Shown here piece after piece: positions 1 through 10,254 of a DNA stretch of 64,000 nucleotides. The notes under the pieces are model-generated. The model was not told where the DNA came from. It saw only the letters and a list, made by a program, of their open reading frames with translations, and ran no database searches. The position numbers were made by a program, and so were the translations under genes. Source of the stretch: Minicystis rosea (lineage in GTDB: Bacteria; Myxococcota_A; Polyangia; Polyangiales; Polyangiaceae). The stretch lies in the NCBI GenBank assembly GCA_001931535.1, contig CP016211.1, positions 15,887,501 through 15,951,500 of the forward strand, given 5' to 3'. Within the stretch, counting starts at the first letter, position 1. Every line of letters starts with the position of its first letter.

Positions 1-1120
1 CGCGCAGCGTGAGGCTCGTCACGAGGTTCGACTTGAGCAGGCGGAGGGCGAAGTCGAACGGCCCGCCGTTGCGCACGGGCCCGCAGATGTCGGCGCTGCC
101 GATGCAGGCCGTCGCGAAGGGGCCGCCGCTGTAGAGCGGATCTTTGTCGAGCTGCTCGAAGCCCTTCGTGGCCTCGAGCTTGGTGAGGACGTCGCGCGCG
201 ATGGTCTTGCTCACGCCGATGTACGTGTCGTGGAGCTGCTGATAGAGCGTGTCCGTGCCCGTCGTCGAGCGCCCGCGGCCGCCGCGGATGGCTTGGAGCA
301 CGAGATCATCGGTCACGGTGAGCGGGACGGTGCCCGTCCCCGGCTTGCCGTCGAAGCCCACGGCGGGCACGTCCTTCCGCTCGCGGAGGCCCTTCCAGGC
401 GCTGTCGCGGCGATCGGAGATGGTCGACTCCACCATCGCCAGGCTGGTCAGCGAATAGGGCGTCACCGCGGCCGGCAGGCCCATCGCGGCGGGCGAGATG
501 CCGCCGAGATAGGCATTCGGCACGGGACGATCGGGGAAGTAGCTCATCATGTAATTGGCGATGACGGCCTGCACCGACGGCGCGCGGAACGTGGAGCCCG
601 CGACTCCGCACATGCTGGCGACGATGCCGCTCGCGTGCGATGCGGTGCCTTGATCGGCGCCGACCAGGAGACAAGCACGCTCGTACAGCTTGTAGTTCGG
701 GTCGACCCACGAGTAGCCCCAGGGGCGGTAGTTCTGCGTGCCACCGGAGAACGGGTTCACGCCCGTGGTGTCGCCGGGGTTCTGATCGTTCCACGACACC
801 GGGCCGCGCAGCTTGCGCTTCGTGCTCGGGTCGGAGAGATCGGGCGTGGTCTTGTCGAAGTTGCGGACTTGCTCCTTCGAATAGCCGAACGGGTGCTGTC
901 CGCCCTCGGGGGGCCGGATGAACTTGTCGATCCCCGCGCCGGAGAGCGGCGTGAAGAAGTGCTCCCAGTTGCAACCACCGTCGAGCCAGATGCAAAGCAG
1001 CTTGGTGGGCCCCGTGGGCGTCGGGCCGGCGAGCGCGGAGCGGAGGCCGTAGCGGCCGAGGAGCGCGAGCTGCGCGGCGCCGAGCGAAGCGAGCAGGATG
1101 TTTCTGCGGGACGTCTTCAT
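1..1120 (-). CDS. DUF1501 family protein, Tat-exported (C-terminus outside window)
   Basis: Reading from the ATG at 1120 gives MKTSRRNILLASLGAAQLAL, a twin-arginine signal with SRR followed by a hydrophobic stretch, so the folded protein is probably sent across the inner membrane by Tat. The mature part begins with KLLCIWLDGGCNWEHFFTPL and continues with SGG, YRPWGYSW and ASHASGI stretches. This suits the DUF1501 group of sulfatase-like exported proteins, whose reaction is unknown. About 373 codons are visible and the frame stays open at the window edge. The start lies 11 bases after the stop of the upstream heme lipoprotein gene, so it is the last visible gene of a three-gene operon. The family call rests on recall of typical sequence and is moderately sure. 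Confidence 0.72.
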   Translation of the reverse strand, partial: MKTSRRNILLASLGAAQLALLGRYGLRSALAGPTPTGPTKLLCIWLDGGCNWEHFFTPLSGAGIDKFIRPPEGGQHPFGYSKEQVRNFDKTTPDLSDPSTKRKLRGPVSWNDQNPGDTTGVNPFSGGTQNYRPWGYSWVDPNYKLYERACLLVGADQGTASHASGIVASMCGVAGSTFRAPSVQAVIANYMMSYFPDRPVPNAYLGGISPAAMGLPAAVTPYSLTSLAMVESTISDRRDSAWKGLRERKDVPAVGFDGKPGTGTVPLTVTDDLVLQAIRGGRGRSTTGTDTLYQQLHDTYIGVSKTIARDVLTKLEATKGFEQLDKDPLYSGGPFATACIGSADICGPVRNGGPFDFALRLLKSNLVTSLTLR

Positions 1121-1131
1121 CACGGTGCCTC

Positions 1132-2142
1132 TCAGTAGAAGATCCAGTCGGGGTGGCGGATGAAATAGGAGCACGCGGCGATGTACGCCGTGCGTGCATC
1201 CGAGCCTTGCTCGATGGGGACGAAGACGCCTTCGAAGACGCGATCCACGTCGGCCGGCGCAGCCTCCACGCTGTGGAAGTGAAGGAACCAGGCGCGGAGG
1301 ACGTCCTTGACCTTGGCCGGCTCCGCCATCCCCACGGTGATGGAGGCGCCCGCCGGGAGCAGCGCCGTGTTGTTCGGCTTGTCGAGCGCCATGGCGCACC
1401 ACGCTTGCGAGATCTGCGTCAGCGATCCGACGAAGCTCGGGGAGACGGTCCCATCGGCCTTCAGCTGGTACATGGCCGAGCCGCCGCCGAGCGTGGCATA
1501 CCGATCCGTCGATGAGGCCTCGTACGGCGCCGGGATCGCGTCGGGCGACGAGATGGGGTATTTGCTGTCGTACTGCGCGGTCTTGTATGGGATGTCCCAG
1601 CTCGACGCGGGCATGAAGAAGTCGTCGTCCGAGAGCCCGAGCTGCTGGTAGAGCGCGCGCTGCACCTCGGCGGCGCCGATGCGGGTGACCCGACGCGCTT
1701 CGATCGAAGGGAGCTTGTCGCCCGATCGGGCCACGAGCTTCGTCACCCACGCTCGCACGTCGGCGATGGTGAGCTTCGTGCGGCCTTGCTTCACGAGCTC
1801 GGCGTAGCTGGCTCCGGAGATCGGCATCTGTTTGAAGGCGCGCGTGCCGTGGCCTTCGAGGAGACGGACCAGCTCGCTCTCGTCGGGCTTGCCGGGCACG
1901 ACCTCCTTCGGCTCGTAGGCGACGAGCGACTCGAAGGCTTCGATGGAGGCGAAGTAGCCGCGCGCGCCCGTCGAATGGCACCCTTCGCAGGTGGGTTTGA
2001 GGCCGTCGAAGATGACTTGATTGGCGGCGCGCTCCTCCGGCGCCGGGCCGCAGTTGCTCGGTTTGTCGGGATCGCTGCCACCGCAGCCCGCGGCGACGAG
2101 GGCGGAGACGACGAGCGCACGAATCGAATGCTCGCGGTGCAT
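1132..2142 (-). CDS. Heme-binding lipoprotein with CEGCH motif
   Basis: The ATG at 2142 is preceded by GGAAGGGG and gives MHREHSIRALVVSALVAAGC, a lipoprotein signal with Cys20 as lipidation site. A TTG two codons earlier would overlap the upstream stop. A single CxxCH motif (CEGCH, about residues 52-56) sits in the cytochrome-like segment VIFDGLKPTCEGCHSTGARG, so one covalent heme c is likely. The rest, about 336 residues, contains PISGASYAELV and DVRAWVTKLV as seen in the small cytochrome domains of DUF1549/DUF1588-type proteins. It probably faces the periplasm or cell surface and works with the gene products on either side. The redox partner and substrate are unknown. Confidence 0.7.
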   Translation of the reverse strand: MHREHSIRALVVSALVAAGCGGSDPDKPSNCGPAPEERAANQVIFDGLKPTCEGCHSTGARGYFASIEAFESLVAYEPKEVVPGKPDESELVRLLEGHGTRAFKQMPISGASYAELVKQGRTKLTIADVRAWVTKLVARSGDKLPSIEARRVTRIGAAEVQRALYQQLGLSDDDFFMPASSWDIPYKTAQYDSKYPISSPDAIPAPYEASSTDRYATLGGGSAMYQLKADGTVSPSFVGSLTQISQAWCAMALDKPNNTALLPAGASITVGMAEPAKVKDVLRAWFLHFHSVEAAPADVDRVFEGVFVPIEQGSDARTAYIAACSYFIRHPDWIFY

Positions 2143-2144
2143 GA

Positions 2145-3947
2145 TCAACGCCCCTTCCGGAAATAGACGCTCTGGGTGAGCGATTTGACGAACGGGCGCA
2201 CCAGGCGGCCGTTTCCGACGAACTCTTGGGTGAGCTCCTCCAGGTATCCCGTCTCGGTGGTGGGATCGATGTCGCGACCCATGATGCGCTCGTGGACGCG
2301 CCGTACGACGCAGCGATCGAAGGCGCCGGCCGCGACGATCATCTTGGCGAAGCCCAGCGGGCCGATGGTGCCGTCGCTGGTCTGGCCGAGGAGCGTGTCG
2401 TCCGGAGGGAGGAAGTCGAGGAAGAGGGTATACGGGTTTTCATCGGCCTCCGCTTCGGTGGCGGGCGTGAGGCGCGAGCCGGGGCGATACCACTTGTTCC
2501 ATTGCGCGAACGGCTCACCGCCGTAGGGCCAATCGCCCGTCCGCCACACCGCGTCCCATTGCCAGCGGGTGCCGGCGCCGGGCATGTAGTACTTGGCGCC
2601 GAAACCCTCGAAGGACACGCCGGCCTTGGCGTAGCGCTTGAAATGAATGGCCGCGGTGTCGATGCGCGCGTGGCAGTTTTGACAAGGCCCCTCGCGGCCG
2701 GGATCGGTCTTGTAGGGGTTGAACTTCACGTCGCCGCCCGGCGGCAGGAGCTGCTCGCACGCCAGCGCCTCGAGCGCGCGCGCCGCGCGAAGGCGCTCGC
2801 GCGGATACGCATCCAGGAAGCCGAGCGAGGTGAGCACGCCGGCCGACGGGAAGCCGCGGGCCATGCCCTTGTCCTTGCGCGGGTCGAACTTGTAATCGCG
2901 ATCGGCGAGGAAGAACGTGTTGCGCTTCGACACCGTGTATTCGCGCCAGGCCTTGGGATCGCCGCTCTGGTGCGCTGGATCGACAGGGGCCTTGGCGAAG
3001 GTCGACGGACGCCACCAGCTATCGTCCTCGAGGAGGGACGTGTCGCCGCCCGCGATGGACTGCATCACATACGCGGCCTGGAGCTCGGTGGGGCCGACGG
3101 AGTAATCGGCGAGCACGAGATCGGTCGCGGGTCGGTCGTACCAGACGATGTGCGCGAAGAGGCGCGCCGGCTCCTCCGAGAGGAGGCGCCGCTGGCCATC
3201 CGGATTGCCCGGTACGTACGCAGCCCAACCCGGATACGTGCCCGGATCGTACCAGCACCCTTCGGCGTTCGGCCCGCAGCCACACGTGCCTTCGGCCACG
3301 CCGTCACACGCGATGTCGACCGGGTTGCCGTTGCTGTTCGTCGTGCCCTTGGTGGTGGTGTTGGCGGCGCTCGCCACGAGGGTCACCATCGTCCCCGGCG
3401 CCCACCACGGCTCGACGTTCACGCTGGGGGACGACGACGCGCACGCGGTCGCCTCGTCGACGTTGTCGCGAAAGTAACGCAGGCTGCCCGCGCGCTCCGT
3501 GCCCGCGGGACAAGCCGTGAGCACGCGCTGCTGCTTCGGCCCGAACTCGGGCTCGTCCGCGGTGCGATCGACGAGCGGGATGGCGAGCCACGCACGGGCG
3601 AGCTCGAAGCTCACGTCGTAGAAGCGAGGGTCTTCGAGGGCCGCGTCGATGAACCCGTCGACGTAGGCGAGCTGGGCCGCAGTATCCGGCTTTTTCAGCA
3701 AGGCTTGCTGGTCGGCGTCCGTCGGCGGGACGCCCAAGAGCGTGATGCTGGCGCGCCGGAGCAGGCGAAGGGGCGTCAGATCGTCGTCCGGCTCCACGCG
3801 CGGTGTCGTGGTGTTGCCGCCACCGCAGCTCGCGTCGTCACCCGCGGTGTCCGCCGCAGCGTTGCCACTCGACGCGCCGCTCGAAGCCAGAAGCAGGGCG
3901 AGCGCGGGCACCCACCGCGCCCGCGGGAGGAAACGAATGCGTCTCAT
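2145..3947 (-). CDS. DUF1549-like secreted protein with a cytochrome-type CQNCH motif
   Basis: The 600-residue product starts MRRIRFLPRARWVPALALLL, a signal peptide. LRRASITLLGVPPTDADQQA near residue 65 matches the opening of DUF1549/PSCyt2 proteins (RRL-LIGLPPT). A CQNCH heme motif lies in the C-terminal half within GREGPCQNCHARID, followed by GFGAKYYMPGAGTRW and a DRCVVRRVHERIMGR segment like the DUF1585/DUF1588 regions. It is the promoter-proximal gene of the cassette and its stop abuts the next start. In Planctomycetes and myxobacteria such proteins occur with DUF1501 or DUF1552 partners and are suspected in extracellular redox chemistry, but none is biochemically defined. The twin palindromes at 4029-4079 lie about 80 bases upstream. 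Confidence 0.65.
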   Translation of the reverse strand: MRRIRFLPRARWVPALALLLASSGASSGNAAADTAGDDASCGGGNTTTPRVEPDDDLTPLRLLRRASITLLGVPPTDADQQALLKKPDTAAQLAYVDGFIDAALEDPRFYDVSFELARAWLAIPLVDRTADEPEFGPKQQRVLTACPAGTERAGSLRYFRDNVDEATACASSSPSVNVEPWWAPGTMVTLVASAANTTTKGTTNSNGNPVDIACDGVAEGTCGCGPNAEGCWYDPGTYPGWAAYVPGNPDGQRRLLSEEPARLFAHIVWYDRPATDLVLADYSVGPTELQAAYVMQSIAGGDTSLLEDDSWWRPSTFAKAPVDPAHQSGDPKAWREYTVSKRNTFFLADRDYKFDPRKDKGMARGFPSAGVLTSLGFLDAYPRERLRAARALEALACEQLLPPGGDVKFNPYKTDPGREGPCQNCHARIDTAAIHFKRYAKAGVSFEGFGAKYYMPGAGTRWQWDAVWRTGDWPYGGEPFAQWNKWYRPGSRLTPATEAEADENPYTLFLDFLPPDDTLLGQTSDGTIGPLGFAKMIVAAGAFDRCVVRRVHERIMGRDIDPTTETGYLEELTQEFVGNGRLVRPFVKSLTQSVYFRKGR

Positions 3948-4028
3948 GCCCCAAGATACGCAGGTTCACAACGGCCTTGTCAACCTGATAAAGGATTTGA
4001 TCGAGAGGTCGTAAGCCGCGCATCGTCG

Positions 4029-4079
4029 TTTGGGACATCGATGTCCCAAACCTCGCTTCGATGGGACATGCATGTCCCA
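4029..4079. promoter_or_regulatory. Twin operator-like palindromes
   Basis: Two perfect palindromes share the core GGGACAT-N2-ATGTCCC: one of 22 bases (4029-4050, core GGGACATCGATGTCCC) and one of 18 bases (4062-4079, core GGGACATGCATGTCCC). Their centres are 31 bases apart, close to three helical turns, so two dimers would sit on the same DNA face. They lie 80-130 bases upstream of the DUF1549-like gene (start 3947, minus strand). A dimeric repressor or activator of that cassette is the simplest reading. The regulator is not identified. Confidence 0.6.
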
Positions 4080-4202
4080 AGGGCGCTGCTGTGTGCGACG
4101 ATTCTGCGGGATTTGGAGGCTTGCGCTCGTGGCCTGAGGGTTGCCAAGGGGCCGGCCGTGTCGAACGCCGAATACCGTATCGTGCTCCGCTCCGTTCTCA
4201 CC

Positions 4203-4327
4203 TGACGCGCCACCTCCATTCGAGCAAGAGTCATGAATGGGAAGCGTGTCAGTCGGGGCGCCGCTCCATCATCGTTTGACGCGCCATCTGCATTCGACCA
4301 AGAGCCATGAACGTGAAGCGTGTCAGT
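4203..4327 (+). repeat. 74-base tandem duplication of a gene start
   Basis: The 51 bases at 4203-4253 recur at 4277-4327 with a handful of mismatches, including the ATG and the first codons of the 4307 gene. The first copy opens its own frame at ATG 4233 (MNGKRVSRGAAPSSF..., 25 codons), which ends in TGA overlapping the ATG of the intact copy. It is either a by-product of a local duplication or an upstream mini-ORF translationally coupled to the 4307 gene. Confidence 0.6.
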
Positions 4328-4573
4328 TGGGTGCTCGACGATCCGGACTTCGGCAAACCGTATGTGAGCGCCGTCGATTCGATCGGCCCGCTCACCAAGC
4401 TGAACGACGCGCCCATCGCGGCCGCGGCGTTCACGATCGCGCAGCACGGGGGAATGGTGAGCGGCTCGTCGATCGCGGCGGTCGATGCGCTCGGTCGGGT
4501 CGGTCAGCCCCGCTCCGCGGTCTGGTTTCAGCAGGCGTACCCCGGCTTCTTCGAGGGGGACTGGCACCCGTAG
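4307..4573 (+). CDS. Small unknown protein
   Basis: This encodes 88 residues (MNVKRVSWVLDDPDFGKPYV...) with no signal peptide, membrane segment or recognised motif. The ATG is embedded in the second copy of a 74-base duplication. Codon third positions are GC-rich in this frame, which supports a real gene, but no family is recognised. It lies between the divergent cytochrome cassette and the kinase operon, with 115 bases before the kinase. It could also be a remnant of a longer gene. Confidence 0.4.
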   Translation: MNVKRVSWVLDDPDFGKPYVSAVDSIGPLTKLNDAPIAAAAFTIAQHGGMVSGSSIAAVDALGRVGQPRSAVWFQQAYPGFFEGDWHP

Positions 4574-4688
4574 CCACCGGCAGGTGACGGGCGAGGCCCG
4601 CGATCCGAGCCGCCGCAATGGGTGAGCTTCCCTGCAAATCCCCGCGCCGCTGGCCGAAATCCATGTTCTTGCACTATTCTGCGCGCTC

Positions 4689-6206
<1,518 letters not shown>

Positions 6207-6215
6207 TGTAGGTAG

Positions 6216-7220
6216 ATGACGACGATGCGCCACGACAGCACGACGTTCGGTCACAGGCGACTGAGCGCGCTCGCACGAATCTTCGCTGCAACGGCCCCCC
6301 TGCTCGTGGCCACCACCGCGCTGGCGCAGCCCACGCCGCAGGAGCGCGCCGCGGCCGAGGTGCTCTTCCAGGACGCCCGCAAGCTCGCGATGGACAAGCG
6401 GCTCGATGAAGCCTGCGCCAAGTTCGCCGAGAGCCAGCGCCTCGATCCGCGCGGCGGCACGCTGATGTACCTCGCCACGTGCCACGCGGAGCAGGGCAAG
6501 ACCGCGACGGCGTGGGTGGAGTTCACCGATGTCGTCGCGATGGCGCAGCGCGCGGGCCAGCGCGAGAGAGAGGCGCAGGCGCAGGCGCGCGTGGAGGAGC
6601 TCGCGGCGAAGCTCTCGAAGGTCTCCATCCGCGTCGAGGGGGCCGGCAAGGAGCTCTCGGTGCGTGTCGGCGGGCAGGAGATCCGCAGCTTCGGCACGCC
6701 GCTGCCCTACGACCCCGGCTCGCTCACCGTCGAAGCGTCGGCGCCGGGGAAGAAGACGTGGACGCAGACGATCCAGGTCCCGCGCGGCCCGAGCGAGATG
6801 ACGGTGACGATCCCTGCGCTCGTCCCGTCGCCCATCGCGCGGGCAGCGCCCGTGGAGGCGCCGCAGCCCGCACCGGCGCCGCCGGATCACAAGGCCCGTT
6901 GGATCACCGCGGGCGCGCTCGGCGGTGTGGGGATCGCAGGGGTGATCGTGGGCAGCGTGTTCGGGATGCGGGCGTCGTCGCAGTACAAGGACGCCAACCG
7001 ATCGTGCGAGGGCCGGTACTGCACGCAGCCGGGGCTCGATGGGCACGCCGACGCGCGCCGCTCCGCGACCATCTCGACGATCGCCTTCAGCGTGGCCGGC
7101 GCGGCCCTGGTGGCGGGGACGATCGTGGCCGTGACCATCCCACGCGCGAAGCGCGGCTCGGCGGCCGCGCAGATCGAGCTCGGGATCGGGTCGGGGATCA
7201 CCGTGGGAGGTTCGTTTTGA
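6216..7220 (+). CDS. Exported TPR/PEGA-like protein of a kinase operon
   Basis: The product is 334 residues, with a second possible ATG at 6225. A signal peptide (LLVATTALAQ) is followed by a tetratricopeptide-like helical part (ERAAAEVLFQDARKLAMDKR, then FAESQRLDPRGGTLMYLATC), a beta-rich PEGA-like domain (VSIRVEGAGKELSVRVGGQE ... PGSLTVEASAPGKK), a Pro-rich stretch, one membrane helix (ITAGALGGVGIAGVIVGSVF), a Cys-containing loop and a second hydrophobic segment near the C-terminus. Such proteins very often follow Ser/Thr kinases in Sorangium-like genomes and may sense the envelope for the kinase. That role is inference. The last bases overlap the TTG start of the next gene. Confidence 0.75.
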   Translation: MTTMRHDSTTFGHRRLSALARIFAATAPLLVATTALAQPTPQERAAAEVLFQDARKLAMDKRLDEACAKFAESQRLDPRGGTLMYLATCHAEQGKTATAWVEFTDVVAMAQRAGQREREAQAQARVEELAAKLSKVSIRVEGAGKELSVRVGGQEIRSFGTPLPYDPGSLTVEASAPGKKTWTQTIQVPRGPSEMTVTIPALVPSPIARAAPVEAPQPAPAPPDHKARWITAGALGGVGIAGVIVGSVFGMRASSQYKDANRSCEGRYCTQPGLDGHADARRSATISTIAFSVAGAALVAGTIVAVTIPRAKRGSAAAQIELGIGSGITVGGSF

Positions 7221-8344
7221 CCGCGGTGCGCGCGCTCCGGCTCCTCGCTCCGGTCGCGTGCGCCGCGCTCGTGTCGAGCTGCGCGCTGGTCCTCGGCTTC
7301 GAGGACCACGAGCCCTACCCGACGGACGGCGGCGCGGGCGGCGCGACGGGATCGAGCGGATCGAACACGTCGAGCAGCAGCGCGTCGAGCAGCGGCAGCG
7401 CGGGCGGATCGGGCGGCGATGGAACGACGAGCAGCTCGACAGGCACGGGCGGCGCGCCTTCGCAGCAGTTCGGCACGCCGGAGATCCTCGTCTCCGGGCA
7501 GGCGGGGCCAAGCGAAATCAACCTCGATGGGACGACCGTCTACTGGTTGAACGCGGGGCTGGCCGTCGAGCAGGCGGAGGTCATGAAGAGCCTGAAATCA
7601 GGCGGCGGGGCCGTCCAGATCGGGCACAGCCAGTTCACCCTGATGGGGCTCGAGCTCACCGCGACGAGCGTGTTGACTACCGAGTACAACACCAACGGGG
7701 CCGCCTCGTACGTCGCCGTGTTCGCGAAAGGATCGAACACCAACTTCCCCGGCATGCTCTACGCGGGCGGGGACCGGTACTACACGGTGGCCCTCCAAGG
7801 CACCGTGATCGCCTGGTCGAGCAACGCGTCCAACGGTTCCGTGCTCCGGGGCGACACGCAGGGCGGCTCCACGGGCGTGGTGGCGACGGCGCAGGGAAAG
7901 GTCGGGAGGATCGCGCTCGACGGGACCGTGACGTACTGGGTGAGCCCCGCGCAGAACGCCATCATGCGCGACAGCGCGGGGACGCTGGAGATCTTCGCCG
8001 GCGGGCAGAGCAGCCCGACCGACGTCACCGTGGACGCCGACACCGTCTACTGGACCGGCAACGACGGCGCCGTGAAGCGGCTCGCCAAGACGAGCCCGGG
8101 CGGCCAGCCGATCGTGATCGCCGGCGACGCGCTCTCCCCGCAGGGGATCGCGCTGGACGCGACCAACGTCTACTGGGCGGAGAACGACAGCGTGAGCGGC
8201 CGCGTGCGGACGGCGCCCAAGGGCGGAGGGAAGGTCGAGACGATCGCCACGGGCCAGTACCCCGTCGACGTCGCCGTCGATGGCACCGCGGTCTACGTCA
8301 CCATGCAAGGCGACGGCAACATCCTCAAGATCCCGAAGAAGTAG
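7217..8344 (+). CDS. Beta-propeller lipoprotein
   Basis: The proposed TTG start at 7217 overlaps the stop of the PEGA-like gene in a TTGA junction, giving 375 residues. The signal ends in the lipobox LVSSC (Cys22). A Ser/Gly/Thr-rich stalk of about 70 residues follows, then at least five repeats built around D-x-x-x-VYW (TTVYWLN, DTVYWTG, TNVYWAE, TAVYVTM), typical of a six-bladed or YncE/NHL-like propeller. Surface lipoproteins of this design are abundant in myxobacteria and lack assigned functions. As third gene of the kinase operon it could be the outer sensor or a target, which is inference. Confidence 0.75.
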   Translation: MTAVRALRLLAPVACAALVSSCALVLGFEDHEPYPTDGGAGGATGSSGSNTSSSSASSSGSAGGSGGDGTTSSSTGTGGAPSQQFGTPEILVSGQAGPSEINLDGTTVYWLNAGLAVEQAEVMKSLKSGGGAVQIGHSQFTLMGLELTATSVLTTEYNTNGAASYVAVFAKGSNTNFPGMLYAGGDRYYTVALQGTVIAWSSNASNGSVLRGDTQGGSTGVVATAQGKVGRIALDGTVTYWVSPAQNAIMRDSAGTLEIFAGGQSSPTDVTVDADTVYWTGNDGAVKRLAKTSPGGQPIVIAGDALSPQGIALDATNVYWAENDSVSGRVRTAPKGGGKVETIATGQYPVDVAVDGTAVYVTMQGDGNILKIPKK

Positions 8345-8501
8345 CTCCGGCAGACGCGCTCGCTCCCGGACCGCGCTGGCAACGTCGAGGAAACAGCGGG
8401 GAGGGAGCCCAGCTTGGGATCGCAGAGTGAGCGCGCCGCGGACGCGTCGTGCGTGGCGACGTGTGCGTGTTGCGCAGTGACCACGAAGGAGAGGGGCGGT
8501 T

Positions 8502-9458
8502 TCAGGTGCTCGCGGTGTGGCGCCCCTCGGCTCGGCGTCCGGCGTTCTGCGCGAGGCACCCCGGCCACACGTCGAGGTGACGCTTGAGCGCGAGCACGAA
8601 GGCGCTGGTCCGCAAGGGCAGGTAGCGGCTTCGGGGGTAGACGGCGAACATCTGTTCGGGCGTGGGGCAGAACCCGTCGAGCACCGGCCGCAGCGTGCCA
8701 TCGGCGATCGCGGGCGTGCCGAGGTAGTCCGGCAGACGCGCGATCCCGCGGCCGGCGACGGCGAGGTCGCGCAGCAGGAGCCAACTGTTCGCGGTCGCGC
8801 TCCGGTGCACGATCGACTGCCGCGACGAGCCTCGCGTGAAGCTCCACGTCGTCGAGGCTTGCCGCGTGCCCATCACGAGGCACGCGTGCTTGGCGAGCTC
8901 GCGCGGATGCGCGGGTGCGCCGCGCTCCGCCAGGTAACGCGGGCTGGCGAGGAGCCAGTACTTCATCGGCGCGCCCACCTTGCGCGCGACGAGCGACGAG
9001 CTCGCGGGCGGATCGAGCTGGAGCGCCACGTCGAAGCCGTCGCGCAGCGGATCGACGCGAGCGCTGGTCAGCTCGACGGCGACCTCGACCTCGGGGTGCT
9101 CGCGCGTGTACCGCCCGATCACCGCCCCGAGCACGGCCTGCCCGAGCTCGACCGGTGCGGCGACGCGGACGCGACCGCGAGCCTCGCCGGTGCGGCCGGC
9201 GACCGAGCGATCCGCCTCGACCATCGCCTCGATCGCGGTGCGAACCTGCTCGAAGTAGAGGCGCCCCTCTTCGGTCAGCGAGACGCGCCGGGTGGTGCGC
9301 TCGAAGAGCTTCGTGCCGAGGCGCTCTTCCAAGCGGCTGACCTGCACGCTGACGGTCGAGGCGGGGGCGGCGAGCGCGAGCGCCGCCGCGCGAAAGCTGC
9401 CGGTCTCGGCGACCTTGGCGAACGCTTCGACGGCCGCGAAGTCGGGCCTGTTCTTCAT
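8502..9458 (-). CDS. LysR-type transcriptional regulator
   Basis: The product is 318 residues from the ATG at 9458, chosen because MKNRPDFAAVEAFAKVAETG is the usual LysR opening. The frame is open further upstream, but that would run through the intergenic operator. The winged helix-turn-helix spans about 5-65 (GSFRAAALALAAPASTVSVQ, LGTKLFERTTRRVSLTEEG) and a substrate-binding fold fills the rest (VELGQAVLGAVIGRY, DVALQL). It diverges from a glutathione S-transferase gene across 67 bases holding an inverted repeat centred at 9480, so it probably controls the GST and itself. The inducer is unknown. Confidence 0.9.
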   Translation of the reverse strand: MKNRPDFAAVEAFAKVAETGSFRAAALALAAPASTVSVQVSRLEERLGTKLFERTTRRVSLTEEGRLYFEQVRTAIEAMVEADRSVAGRTGEARGRVRVAAPVELGQAVLGAVIGRYTREHPEVEVAVELTSARVDPLRDGFDVALQLDPPASSSLVARKVGAPMKYWLLASPRYLAERGAPAHPRELAKHACLVMGTRQASTTWSFTRGSSRQSIVHRSATANSWLLLRDLAVAGRGIARLPDYLGTPAIADGTLRPVLDGFCPTPEQMFAVYPRSRYLPLRTSAFVLALKRHLDVWPGCLAQNAGRRAEGRHTAST

Positions 9459-9463
9459 GGGGG

Positions 9464-9496
9464 TGAACAATTTGACCAATCCCACAGCATTGTTCA
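9464..9496. promoter_or_regulatory. Inverted repeat between LysR and GST genes
   Basis: TGAACAAT at 9464-9471 is mirrored exactly by ATTGTTCA at 9489-9496 with a 17-base spacer. LysR regulators bind interrupted dyads next to the divergent promoter they control, and this is the only such dyad in the 67-base gap. The A/T content stands out from the surroundings. It is the best candidate for the LysR binding site. Confidence 0.65.
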
Positions 9497-9525
9497 AGCA
9501 GTCTACGGCGGTTAGAACGCTCCGC

Positions 9526-10149
9526 ATGAACACCTCACCGCTCAAGCTCTTCTACGCTCCCGGCGTCTGCTCTCTCGCGCCGCACATCGCCCTGCGCGAG
9601 CTCGGCGTCCCGTTCGATCTGGTCCGCGTGGATCTGCGCACGAAGAAGACGGCCGACGGCGTCGACTTCAACACCGTGACGCCCAAGAGCTACGTGCCCC
9701 TCCTCGTGCTCGAGGACGGCAGCCTCTTGAGCGAGACCGCGGTGATCCTGCGTTATCTCGCGGACTCGCAGCCGGACGCGCAGCTCGCGCCGCCGCCGGG
9801 CACCATGGCGCGGGTTCGTTTCGACGAGCTCCTTCAGTTCATCGCGACGGAGCTGCACAAGGGCTTCGCCCCGTTCACGGTCATGCCGAACGTCGGTGAA
9901 GACAGCAAGCGCTGGGCGACGACCCGGCTCACGTCGCGCGTCGCCTTCCTGCAGGCGACCCTCGGCTCGAACCGCTACCTGAACGGTGACACGTTCACCA
10001 TCGCCGACGCCTACGCCTATTTCGCGTTGCGGATCTTCAGCAAAGTCGTGAAGGTCGAGCTCGAAGCGCCGCTGCGCGATTACATGGGCCGGCTCACGGA
10101 GCGCCCCTCCGTGCGCTCCGCGCTCGAAGCCGAGGGCGTGACCGCCTGA
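9526..10149 (+). CDS. Glutathione S-transferase, bacterial beta-like class
   Basis: The product is 207 residues from the ATG at 9526. The thioredoxin-fold N-terminus reads KLFYAPGVCSLAPHIALREL, the beta-class signature with Cys15 as the glutathione-contacting residue. It is followed by the cis-Pro region SYVPLLVLEDGSLLSETAVI and a helical C-terminal domain with the N-capping box TFTIADAYAYFALRI. The enzyme would conjugate or reduce electrophiles with glutathione in the cytoplasm. It diverges from the LysR gene that likely regulates it. Length and order match the family, and the substrate is unknown. Confidence 0.92.
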   Translation: MNTSPLKLFYAPGVCSLAPHIALRELGVPFDLVRVDLRTKKTADGVDFNTVTPKSYVPLLVLEDGSLLSETAVILRYLADSQPDAQLAPPPGTMARVRFDELLQFIATELHKGFAPFTVMPNVGEDSKRWATTRLTSRVAFLQATLGSNRYLNGDTFTIADAYAYFALRIFSKVVKVELEAPLRDYMGRLTERPSVRSALEAEGVTA

Positions 10150-10254
10150 TTCGGGGAAGCGTGTTCTTCACGCCGGCTGGGTGGCCGACGATGTCTGCTG
10201 CAGTTCCCCGAAGCGAGCCGGTACAGCGGGGAAGTCGGCGCAGGTGGCAACGCC

